Positions 23,282 to 32,511 of a stretch of DNA of 64,000 nt are shown piece after piece. The stretch comes from Brachionus rotundiformis (taxonomy: Eukaryota; Rotifera; Eurotatoria; Ploima; Brachionidae): assembly GCA_016802295.1 (NCBI GenBank), contig JAESIW010000115.1, forward strand, positions 1,098,892 through 1,162,891. Direction: 5' to 3'. Every line of letters starts with the position of its first letter. Positions within the stretch are counted from its first letter, which is position 1. The notes beneath the pieces were generated by a model. It was not told where the DNA came from. It ran no database searches and saw nothing but the letters and a program-made list of their open reading frames with translations. Position numbers and translations under genes: made by a program.

Positions 23282-25561
23282 ATGACTGAAATGAATTTAA
23301 AATTTTGCCTTTTTGTAATTATCAGTTTTATAGATGGAAACAGAAATGAATGCTTTTTTGAAAACCATGTGTCTCTAACAATAGTATGCAGTGATTTATC
23401 TACCAATATCAGCCAAGTAATCAAATCAACTAGTGCACATAATTTAAGCCTTTACAATCGTATTTTTTTTAATAATTTTTTCAAAAATCAAATTTTAGAT
23501 AATGAAAATTTAATTAATTCAATAGAATATTTTAAAAATCATAGAATCAACACATTTGTATTGTCCTATTCATTTATCAGAGGCATAGATATAAATTTTT
23601 TTCATACCCAGACTGATCAAAATATTTTAACAAATTTTATTATCTATGATTCGAAAATAGATTTGTACTCGAACGGATATCTGCTGCAAAACTGTAGTAA
23701 AGTTTTAAAATCTTCATCTCAAATTATCATTGACTATCTACTATTTTCTGTAAGAAATACCTACAAGAGGAAAGTGTGCCCATTACTTTTTCAGAATACT
23801 TTTATTGCTAATTTATTATTTTTTAATCTAATTGATTCTTTTTATAAAAAAAATGTAATTTATTTTCAAGATTCACCCGATTTTCAGATAAAAATAAGAG
23901 CAATTTTGATTAAAAATTCTGAAAACATAGTTATTGATAAAAAGTTGTTAAACAAAAATCTATTTAAAAATGTTGAACAAGTCATTCTTGGAGGCAAAAT
24001 CAAAAAAATACATGTGAATACATTTAGGAATATGAGTTTTTTAAAAGTCATTCGCTTGGACATCTATTTTGCCAGAAACTTTTTACATCAAAGCATTGAC
24101 TGGATTAAATCTATAAACCAAAATATTAATGTAAAACTAGAAGACAAAGATCAAACATCAAAATTAAGAGATAAAATTGTTGTAATTGATATTTTTCACG
24201 CTGAGCAACCATTTTCAGATGATGTCTACACGGCAAATGAGTTTTTTCCAAACGAAGACTTTTGTCTTTACGTTAGATTTCCATTCAACCAAATGATTTC
24301 ATTGAGTATTTCGGATGGGATAACAAGAAATTTTTCATACAATTTTACATGCACATATCACTTTATTAGATCATTAAATCGTATGTTTTACAATAATTTT
24401 ATGCTCACTTATTTTGAAGAATCAATACTTCATGATTTTGAAAACATTTCCCAATGTGATTTCATTCGGATGTACTACAGATGTGACCAGGATAAATTTA
24501 GCAAAAGTTTTGATTACCAAAATTTTAAAGATGCAGTGGTAACCATCGATTTTGTGACTTTGGTAATACTAAACCCAATTATATGCATGATTGGCACATT
24601 GTTTACTTTATTAACTGTCATTTATCTTCAACCAAACGCCCTTAAACCATCTCATTACATTTTTCTAAAATCTTATTCATTTTTATCCAGTATTTATTTT
24701 ATTCTAACATTGACCAGTCTTGTAAACGAATGTCCTTTCTATAATGGAATTTTTTGCTCAACTCTTTGGACTTGGAAATATGTTCAATTTTACAAGATAA
24801 TTTTTTTAAATTTTATCCGAGGAGTTGTAAAATTTACTCTTAATTCAATCATAATCGGATTCACTTATTCAAGATTTAAAAGTGTAAAACATTCCCTTGA
24901 ATTCAAGTTGACTGAAAATTTTAATTTTAAACTTTTCCTAATTGGAAGCTTTGTGGTAGGATTAATTTTGAATATTGTAAATTTTTTTTTCGTAGTTCCA
25001 AACTATTCAGAACCTTTGGTCAAATATCCATTTAGTTTAATTGAAGACGATCTCATAATAGGAAAAAATTTTAACACTTTCATTAAATATTTAAATTTGT
25101 TTTATGAATCATCAACTAATTTTGCTTTATTTCTAATTAATGCCATACTTGATTGGATTTTGTTTTTCTATTTGAAAAAATTGGTAACCCAAAACTTAAA
25201 TCTTAAAAAAATTCTGACCATTAATTCAAGAATAATGAGACTTCAAAGGAGCAAGTTGAAAAGCTTCAAGATTACCTGTATTTTATCTATTTTAAATAGT
25301 TTTTTCAAGCTTTTCCAGACTTTACCAGTTATATATTCGTTTTTGCATTTTTTCAATATTGAAAATGCCCTTAATATCGAAACAGTATTCGACGCATTCT
25401 TGGTCAAGATATTTTTTAAATTTAATGGTGATCGACTTATGACAGATTTTTGCCAAATGACATTTAGCTTATCATTGTTTATAAATTTTTTTCTCTATTT
25501 TTATCTAGACAAAACAATCAAAAGTTCATTAAAACAAATTTGGTCAAAATTAATACCATGA
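23282..25561 (+). CDS. Large intronless seven-helix receptor with long ectodomain
   Basis: A 759-residue single-exon protein. Residues 1-20 look like a signal peptide (Met-rich start, hydrophobic 'FCLFVIISFI'). The ectodomain of about 400 residues is Cys-containing, with many N-glycosylation sites and one stretch that resembles leucine-rich repeats ('VEQVILGGKIKKIHVNTF', 'MSFLKVIRLDIYF', about 232-262). From about 420 there are roughly seven hydrophobic segments, the first 'FVTLVILNPIICMIGTLFTL'; the last is 'LFINFFLYFYLDK'. The tail is short. It looks like an LRR-type GPCR-like receptor, but no hormone-binding or DRY/NPxxY signature is seen, and it shares no clear motif with the 300-residue receptors here. 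The second Met (codon 4) could also be the start. Function unknown; surface receptor is inference from topology. Confidence 0.7.
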   Translation: MTEMNLKFCLFVIISFIDGNRNECFFENHVSLTIVCSDLSTNISQVIKSTSAHNLSLYNRIFFNNFFKNQILDNENLINSIEYFKNHRINTFVLSYSFIRGIDINFFHTQTDQNILTNFIIYDSKIDLYSNGYLLQNCSKVLKSSSQIIIDYLLFSVRNTYKRKVCPLLFQNTFIANLLFFNLIDSFYKKNVIYFQDSPDFQIKIRAILIKNSENIVIDKKLLNKNLFKNVEQVILGGKIKKIHVNTFRNMSFLKVIRLDIYFARNFLHQSIDWIKSINQNINVKLEDKDQTSKLRDKIVVIDIFHAEQPFSDDVYTANEFFPNEDFCLYVRFPFNQMISLSISDGITRNFSYNFTCTYHFIRSLNRMFYNNFMLTYFEESILHDFENISQCDFIRMYYRCDQDKFSKSFDYQNFKDAVVTIDFVTLVILNPIICMIGTLFTLLTVIYLQPNALKPSHYIFLKSYSFLSSIYFILTLTSLVNECPFYNGIFCSTLWTWKYVQFYKIIFLNFIRGVVKFTLNSIIIGFTYSRFKSVKHSLEFKLTENFNFKLFLIGSFVVGLILNIVNFFFVVPNYSEPLVKYPFSLIEDDLIIGKNFNTFIKYLNLFYESSTNFALFLINAILDWILFFYLKKLVTQNLNLKKILTINSRIMRLQRSKLKSFKITCILSILNSFFKLFQTLPVIYSFLHFFNIENALNIETVFDAFLVKIFFKFNGDRLMTDFCQMTFSLSLFINFFLYFYLDKTIKSSLKQIWSKLIP

Positions 25562-26059
25562 CCTAAACAGATATTTTAAAATTTGGAATAATCAAAGACT
25601 TTTTGTAATTTTTTTCATGTTTTTTTGGATATAAAATTATTTACATATATTTGTATCTACATTTTTAAATTAAAAAATCAAATTATAAATAAAACATTTA
25701 TACTTTAGATATTTTAATTATTTTAAAAATATATAATAACAGAAAATATTTACTTTTTATGATAATTATGATATTATATTGAATTAATTATTTTGATAAA
25801 TAAATTGAATAATATTTTGAGAATAACTTTTTTTTCACAAAAGCGGAAATTCGCTATTTTTCAAAAATTAATTGAATTAGATAAAAAATCTTTTTAACAC
25901 GAATACTTGCTAAAAATTCTAATTTCAATGAATCACAATTCAAAAATTATCATGACAAATATAGATTAGACAAAGATGATGAAAATACAATTCCATTCTA
26001 ATTAATTGACCAATATCGATACAAATAATTTTACCAAATTTATTTTTTTTTTAAATATA
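25562..26059. other. AT-rich spacer
   Basis: Downstream of the large receptor; probable 3' UTR at the left end. Nothing else recognised. Confidence 0.45.
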
Positions 26060-26300
26060 AATATACATGTTAGAATATTAACCATAGAAATCTATCGTTT
26101 TATTTTAATATATAATACTTCATTTCAAAATACTATACTTTATGAATACTTTATAAAAATTAGACAACTATAGACCTAGGCTATATCTTTTATGTCTTAT
26201 ATGTAGTTTCAGATATAAAATAAGGAAATATAAATTCGTGTTTACTTTATTAATATCATACAATACTTTAATCTATGTCCTAATTGAAATTTTTATGTAC
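26060..26300. repeat. Dispersed repeat, copy near 26.1 kb
   Basis: Shares ordered words with 44510-44850 ('ATGTTAGAATATTA', 'ATTTCATTTCAAAA' type word, 'TATATGTAGTTT', 'AAATAAGGAAA', 'ATTCGTGTTT') and a shorter part with 16725-16800. No coding capacity or clear termini, so the class is unknown. Confidence 0.6.
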
Positions 26301-26869
26301 TTCATGCAATATATTTAAATGGAACTTCTTTACAAGTAGATGTACTTTATTGAATATTCCTGGTTGAGAGTCTAAACAAAATAATATTAGTCTTATAATT
26401 TTGCACTAAAAATTTTCTTCGTTTTAAACTTCTAAAAATTTAAGTTATATCAACAGTGATAAAATATTTCATTGAAATAAATTGCCTAAAGCGTAAATTA
26501 AAGTCATGGGTCCAGCTAGAATCGAAATAAAGTTTTAATTCATCAATGCCTATATCAACATAAAGTAAAATCTTTTTTATTAAAAAAACATCATTGTAAA
26601 AGATTGCCTCTTATTTTAAACTGTTTTTTCCTATTGTCACTTACAATAGGCCGAGTTTTTATATTTTCTATTTTCGAGTATTTTTTTACCAAAGTAATTC
26701 ATCAATTCCCAAATAAAATTTACCTGAGTTAAATGAGTTGAGCAATTTTAATTATACTTGCTTAAAGTCATCTAAAGTGACTCATGATTGTCTAAGAACT
26801 GTAAAAATGATATCTGTCTTGTCTTTTAAATAAGTAATAGCACAAATAAGTATATAGGTACACGCAGAC

Positions 26870-27830
26870 TGTTGCTTTATGGTAAAATACCAAGTTAATT
26901 TCTATAATTCGGATCCATTCTTTACCTCAAAAATGGATCGGTCATTCAATCTCACTCTTGACCAATGTTGCTAATTATTTCTATACATTCTTAGTTTTTT
27001 ATATGAGAATTAATAGCCTGTCAAGACCAGACTTGTGCGTAAGTCACTAAGTCAAAGTCAAAGTCAAGTCACGGACTTGACTTAAGATTTTTTTTTTAAA
27101 GTTAAGTCATTTAACTTGACTTGGCTTTAGTGAATATTTTTCAATTCTTAAAATTAACATAAAAGTTAAGCTTTAATTCTTAAGTTTTCAATTTTATTTA
27201 GAAAAAAATTAAAAGATAAATATTTTAATGATGACAAGTTCTAATCCTCTCTCAAAGGGTTCCTCAATCAAAATTCAACCTATTCTTCAATTAGGCTTCA
27301 GTGAAGTCCATTCTCACAGTATTTTTTGCATTTTAATTAATTTTGAATTGCTAGATATTTAGTTATTTAAATTATTATTTGTGAAAAAAAAAGATTAAGA
27401 AAATAAACTGATATTAAACAATTTTTATTTTATATTCTAATTTATTATATTGAAGAAAGTACTTTAAATAAACTCAGGGTTTCGATAAAGTCAAGTTAAA
27501 TGACTTAAAAATGACATTATTTTTTGACTTACGCACAAGTCTGGTCAAGACTGACCAACAACCAATTAAGCTTTCAAACTTTTTATCCAAATATGATTTC
27601 AGCTGTTTTCCTAACCTATCTTGTATATAAAATAACTGCTACCAACAGGTAGATGAACACTTTGACTTTTTGGTACAGTGCCAAATTAAATTTTTTAACT
27701 CGAATCCATTCTTTATTTTCCAATTCTTAAAACTGACCAACAATTTTGAATTCAACTATAACGTTTTCACACTTTTTATTCAAATTTAATTGCAGCTGTT
27801 TTTCTTACTAGTAAATAGAAATTCTCTGTA
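26870..27830. repeat. Tandem diverged repeat pair, first copy split by a MITE
   Basis: The left copy (about 26870-27019 plus 27552-27640) and the right copy (about 27660-27830) share words such as CATTCTTTA, CTGACCAACAA, CAAATTTAATTGCAGCTG versus CAAATATGATTTCAGCTG. The left copy is cut by the hAT-like MITE at 27028-27543. A further related word (ACTTTGACTTTTTGGTA) is found at about 1318 and 27660. Confidence 0.5.
27028..27543. mobile_element. hAT-type MITE with perfect 8-bp target duplication
   Basis: A 516-bp non-coding element. Ends are inverted repeats (CAGACTTGTGCGTAAGTCA at the left; its reverse complement at the right, ending at 27543). It is flanked by the exact direct repeat GTCAAGAC at 27020-27027 and 27544-27551. 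An 8-bp duplication and CAG-type ends are hallmarks of hAT transposons. Many AAGTCA/TGACTT words near the ends look like subterminal transposase-binding repeats. The perfect flanking repeat suggests fairly recent insertion. Confidence 0.9.
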
Positions 27831-27839
27831 AATAAAATT

Positions 27840-28477
27840 TATTGAAAAAAAAGCTCATATTAAGTTAAAATTATTAATTTAAACGAAAATTAAATAGTCT
27901 AAAATTTTAAATTTAAGAAGTTTAGATTCTAAAAATTAGATAAAAAATCAATTAATTTATTTAGTTAGTATAAAAAATTCTTTTAATTGTTAGATGAAAG
28001 CAAAAATATTTTGAAGAGCTAGCCTTTTTAGGACTAAAACAAAAGTTATTAAATTTTTAAGGTCAATATTTACCCAAGTATCATAAACTTATGTGTATTT
28101 TATATTCAATTTCTTATTAAAAAAAAAACAACAAAACAATTTTAAAATGAATTTTACTTTTATTATTATTTTTTTAATTTCATAACTTAGTTTAAATAAT
28201 TTTGAAATTTATTTTTAAGCACAAAGATAACAAAAATAAGCTAATACAAAATAAATTTTTACTTATAAAATAGGACAATGAACGATGTCGATAAGACAAA
28301 AAAAATGTCCACATATTGCACATTAACTAAAATATTTCCAACCAAAAACAGCGTATTTATTCATTCATTTACTAAAAAGGCCAAGTCACAATTAACAAAT
28401 TCTGATTTGATGAACATATCTAATTAAAAAGCAGACTAATAAATTTATGCTGTTAATTTTAAACAAATAGATAATCA
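27840..28477. other. SR gene A upstream region
   Basis: AT-rich; contains the probable promoter and 5' UTR of the SR gene starting at 28478. A block near 28150-28260 is shared with about 19330-19430 (word AAGCACAAAGATAACAAAAA), another small dispersed repeat. Confidence 0.45.
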
Positions 28478-29822
28478 ATGGGTAGATATTCGCGATCAAA
28501 AAGCCGATCAAGGGACAGAGATGAGGAGGAAGGGTACCGAATTCACGTGGCTGACTTGGGCTCCGACTGCTCTCAGCGAGAAATTGAAAAAGCTTTTGAA
28601 AAGTTTGGCGATGTGAGAGAAGTGTGGCTAGCTCGAAATCCACCATGCTACGCATTCGTGGCATTCAAGCACAAAGGAGATGCCGAAGAGGCAATCAAGG
28701 ACATGAATGGAAGGTAGATTGGCATGCTTTGACCAGGATAGATAATTTAATTGATATTTTAAGGACTGTGTGTGGCGCCAGGGTGAGAGTCAACTGGGCC
28801 AGGCCGCGGAACCGAGGCCGCAACCGAATGGATTCGAATCTGCGCTGCTACCAGTGTGGCGAAAGAGGCCACTTTTCTAGAGACTGCAGAAACGGAAGCG
28901 GGAGAAGTCGCGGATACCGCGACGAGGATAGGCGCCGCGACAGGCGAAGGTAAATTTCCTCTCAGTTCTTTCACTCTCTCTTGGCTTTTTTCTTCCATTT
29001 ACTTAAAATGTTTATTAAATAAAAGAATGACTTGTTCGTCTCTTTGTTGTATGCTCGGCTTGTCGGTCTGTCTGTCCGCTAAACTAACTTGTTTAGCTAA
29101 AACTGTTCAGGTTAAGCGCTGGTTAGTCGGTGTAGTTGGCTCATAGACACGCACACATACACATTCATTTAGCTTATCTTTGTTTATGTCTTGGTCTTTA
29201 TGGTCAAGCACTGGTCATCAGGTACTCAATTGGAATCTAGAAGCAATTTATAAATAACATGACTGACTGGCTGATACAAAAAAGCATTCAATTTGTATTT
29301 CCTCTTTTTTCTCTTTGGAGGCTTATTTGGTCTAATTGATTTTTGTGAATGTTTAGGTCGCGGTCCAGAAGTGCTAGACGGCACAGGCGCAGCTATTCGC
29401 GCTCCAGATCAAGGTCTAGGTCAAGAAGAGACTCGAGAGAGAGGCGAAACGGCGACTCGAGAAAGAGGTCGCGCTCGCGCAGCCGATCTCGATCCAGGGA
29501 CGAGAGGCGCAAGCGTGACTACTCGAGGTCAAAGTCCAGGTCGCGATCTCTCTCGAGGAAAAGAAGCAGGTCGGCTTCGAGAGAGCGAGGCGAGAATGGC
29601 AATTCCGAAAATGGAATCAACCACTCGCCCAGACCAAACAGTAGATCAAGGTCCAGAGAGAACAGAAGCGAGTCACGTGATCGTGATCGCCTCACAAACA
29701 AAGAGCCCGAGAATGAAGCAGACAAATACGATCCGACCAACGATGATCGTGTCAGTGTCAATGGTCATGATGAAGATAATGTAGTCACTGGGGATTATCA
29801 GAGTCACAATGAAGATGAGTGA
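28478..29822 (+). CDS. srsf7: SR splicing factor, SRSF7/9G8-like, copy A
   Basis: Exons 28478-28713, 28764-28949, 29357-29822 (introns 50 and 407 bp, both phase 2) encode 295 residues. SR proteins bind exonic enhancers, recruit spliceosome parts and help mRNA export. Order: short N-terminal RS stretch (unusual for SRSF7), RRM at about 20-82 with RNP2 'IHVADL' and RNP1 'CYAFVAF' plus 'VWLARNPP' as in SRSF3/7, a CCHC zinc knuckle 'CYQCGERGHFSRDC', an RS-rich domain in exon 3 and an acidic C-terminus. RRM plus one zinc knuckle plus RS is the 9G8/SRSF7 (Drosophila x16) layout. Codon use is strongly GC-rich against the AT-rich surroundings. It is an inverted duplicate of copy B at 51361-52721: intron 2 and exon 3 appear identical, exon 1 clearly differs. 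Intron 2 has a possible poison exon (separate entry). Confidence 0.93.
29111..29221 (+). other. Candidate poison (stop-containing) cassette exon in SR gene A intron 2
   Basis: An acceptor ('AAAACTGTTCAG') and a donor ('ATCAGGTACTC') frame 111 bases. Read in the phase left by exon 2 (AG carried over), it gives AGG TTA AGC GCT GGT TAG, a stop after five codons. SR protein genes commonly use such exons for autoregulation through nonsense-mediated decay. Splice use is not shown by sequence; inference. Confidence 0.4.
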
Positions 29823-30464
29823 GCACTTAGTCGTTCAAGTTTTGATTCCAAAAAAAATTTATTAAATATTGTTAAATTTTTAATTATTTTATTGTTATTA
29901 CTGTCTTAAATTTAAACAATTATTTTTAAAAAAAAATATTACTTTTTGTTTGGTATATGTTTATATTCAGCTAAAAAACTGTTAAAAAATTATTTATTTC
30001 ATCAAAATAGAAAGAGCAACTTTTACTTTTTTTTAAGTAATGATGAAACAGTTAATAAAAAATAAAAGCTTAACTTTTAACTTTTAATTTAAATAAACAT
30101 TCAAATTACTCTTTTTTTAGCATTTAATTTAAATCAGCGCTGGACTCTTAAAGTCGAAGTCAATTTTTTATCTTTCTGTAGTATATGGCTACCATGCTGG
30201 AATAGCATACTTTAAATGAAATTAATTTTATTTATTGGTAGGATGATTATAGAATAATAATTTAGCACAATTTTATGTGAAACAACGCATCATTTTCTGA
30301 AATAAAGATTAGCTAATAAATAAGTAAATATATAAAAAAAATATTTTATTCAAAAAAAAAACTAAACATAAAAAAAATAAAACGTTCTGACTCAAAAACA
30401 TTTGTCTGTTGGTTGACTGAAATCAAAAGAGAGAAAAAATAAAATAAAGCTATCCGAATAAAAA
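29823..30464. other. Convergent spacer between SR gene A and receptor
   Basis: Holds the 3' UTRs of SR gene A (plus) and the receptor at 30465-31412 (minus). AT-rich; nothing else recognised. Confidence 0.45.
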
Positions 30465-31412
30465 TTAACACTTTCTGAATGAATTAACTAACGATTTAAA
30501 TATTTTTAAAAATTCTTTTTTTAAAATTTTGTGAACAAAAATAAGAAACAAAGATTCTGTGATTAAAAAAATAGTAAAACATATGCCAAAAATAGAAATA
30601 AGTATTGAATTTTGGGAAAAATCGAATATTTCAGCAATATAAAAATAAAAAAATGAAATTAAACTTAAATTTGAAAAAATGCTAAACAAAAAAAAATTGA
30701 AAACAATTCGAAATGGCTTTCTAACTCTTTTATCAATTGATTTTGATTTAAAAAAATACTTTGATATGATCATAAGCTGACAAACACCGTAGATAAAATC
30801 GGTAAACAAGGCAGGTAAAATTATACAATAATTGAACACTGAACTTAAGTGATTAATAATTGATTGATTTTCCATGATATTAATACATAAGTAATTTTCA
30901 TTTATTTTCAAGTGAATATCATCTTTTAAAAGAATTATGATAACCAACCAAAATATATATAAAATTAAAACTATCACAGTTAAATAAATAGAAAAATTTT
31001 TAGGCTGAATTAGAAAAATGTGTAGCTTTAAAAAATATTTGTTTCTATCTAAAAGTGTAATATGAAATAAGGAAAAATAAAATAGGATAAAAAATAAAAT
31101 TGACAGAAAGCTTCCTAACGAAAAACCAAATAAACAAACGAATTTAGATAGTTGAATTTTCATTGTAATTAAAACATAAAATAATTGATAAAATTTGGTA
31201 ATAATTAATGAAAAACAAACACTATTTATCAAATAAAATTCAAATTTTAATAATTGTTTCCTTGATTTGAATGCAACAAATATACAAATTGCCTCAAAAA
31301 TGAACGACAATCCAACTAAACCCAACAGGACATAAGAGACTGATAAATTTGATAACAATTCTTGATAAGAATTCAATTGATTAGTCGAATTGTTAAGTTT
31401 AAAACTTTCCAT
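30465..31412 (-). CDS. Small intronless seven-helix receptor (family member 2)
   Basis: 315 residues, about seven hydrophobic segments, N-terminal N-glycosylation sites (NST, NLS). Cys93 before helix 3 and Cys176 in outer loop 2 could pair. The family motif at the end of helix 3 is 'FYFSLFHIT' (111-119), one step off the YYSLFHLS consensus. The end of the last helix reads 'FVHKILKKEF', as in the other members ('IHNxLKK'). It is the only intact member on the minus strand and is closest in motif to the 15390 gene. Ligand and function unknown; lineage-specific chemoreceptor is inference. Confidence 0.75.
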   Translation of the reverse strand: MESFKLNNSTNQLNSYQELLSNLSVSYVLLGLVGLSFIFEAICIFVAFKSRKQLLKFEFYLINSVCFSLIITKFYQLFYVLITMKIQLSKFVCLFGFSLGSFLSILFFILFYFSLFHITLLDRNKYFLKLHIFLIQPKNFSIYLTVIVLILYIFWLVIIILLKDDIHLKINENYLCINIMENQSIINHLSSVFNYCIILPALFTDFIYGVCQLMIISKYFFKSKSIDKRVRKPFRIVFNFFLFSIFSNLSLISFFYFYIAEIFDFSQNSILISIFGICFTIFLITESLFLIFVHKILKKEFLKIFKSLVNSFRKC

Positions 31413-32511
31413 TTAAAATTTAAATGTCTTTTAATGTTTTAAATTTATTACCTATTGGTTTCAGGAATACATTTAATCAAATTCAAATACAGAAACATTA
31501 CTAGCATCATATTACCATTATTAATACACCATATTAATTATATTTGTTCCTCTTTTATCTTTTATAGATACTAAAAGTTAAAAATGGTCTCAATTTAATC
31601 TTGTCTAAAAATATGAGTTTCCGAATTGACAAAAAATCATGTTAAATTGAACGCAATTAGTCCTCAATTTAAATCATTTATTTTAAAATTTCGAACACAA
31701 ATAAAACTAAATTTAAAATTAATTTTTAATTATTTTAATAAATAAATTAGATTAAAGTATTTATTTCAAATTATTTTTTATCAAATTTATGACAAATCTC
31801 TCGTTAAAATATTATTTATAATGAGTAATGCAAAAATTAACAAATCTTGTGCCAAAGCGAAGTCTAATATAAATAGTCTAATATAAAGTTATTTGAAAAA
31901 TTTATAACAACTTGATATTTGGCTTTTCTCCTTGTAGTCTGGTAATCCTGTTCTTGTTTAGCTCTTCTTACTGCTTTCTACCATTCTTCAAATTAGACTT
32001 CTTACCAAATATATTGGCGCTAAACCAGACAGTTATGGCTACTACCTTTTATGTTATTTTCTATTGTGCTTTCGCATTCAATGCTAACTCTTACACCTAT
32101 GCAAATCTATGTTTGAGCAAAATTTGAAATTCTCTATTATCTATTATCAAGATGATTATATTTGTACATTATACTAAAATGCATTCAAAATTATCTATAA
32201 ACTATTATATTTTTTAGTAAAAATTCAATTCTGCATCATTAAATGATAATCTAATTCAATTATCAAAAACATTAATTTTTAGTTTTTTAAAATGACATTA
32301 AAAAGTGAATATAATTTAACACCGCATAAATTAATAAAAATAAAGATGGTATTTATTGTAAAATTTTAGATGCTTAATTCTTTAATTTAATTTAATTAAA
32401 AATAAATCGGGTTTTAATTTAATTTTTATTATTTTTTGGATCTTATTTATAAAAAACTAGTCAAGGGTCTAAAATAAAACTATACAGGGACAATACTAAA
32501 AATTAGACATT
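31413..32511. other. Intergenic with a short hydrophobic open stretch
   Basis: At 31912-32127 (plus) a 71-codon frame with two hydrophobic stretches and 'NANSYTYANLC' could be a relic of a GPCR's last helices, but nothing upstream continues it. The rest is AT-rich with the 3' UTR of the TRIM-like gene at the right end. Confidence 0.35.

Noticed and set aside
28856..29146. A 96-codon frame running from the zinc knuckle exon through intron 2
   Set aside because: It reads the knuckle out of frame and then the intron; splice signals and phase support the SR model instead.
29293..29784. A 163-codon open frame overlapping exon 3 of SR gene A (and its mirror at 51399-51890)
   Set aside because: It is the +1 shadow of the RS domain: repetitive Arg/Ser codons leave all frames open. 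It begins in intron 2 and has no domain.
31912..32127. Possible GPCR last-helices fragment
   Set aside because: No continuation upstream, no family motif of the receptors here and no clear NPxxY. Kept only as a low-confidence note.
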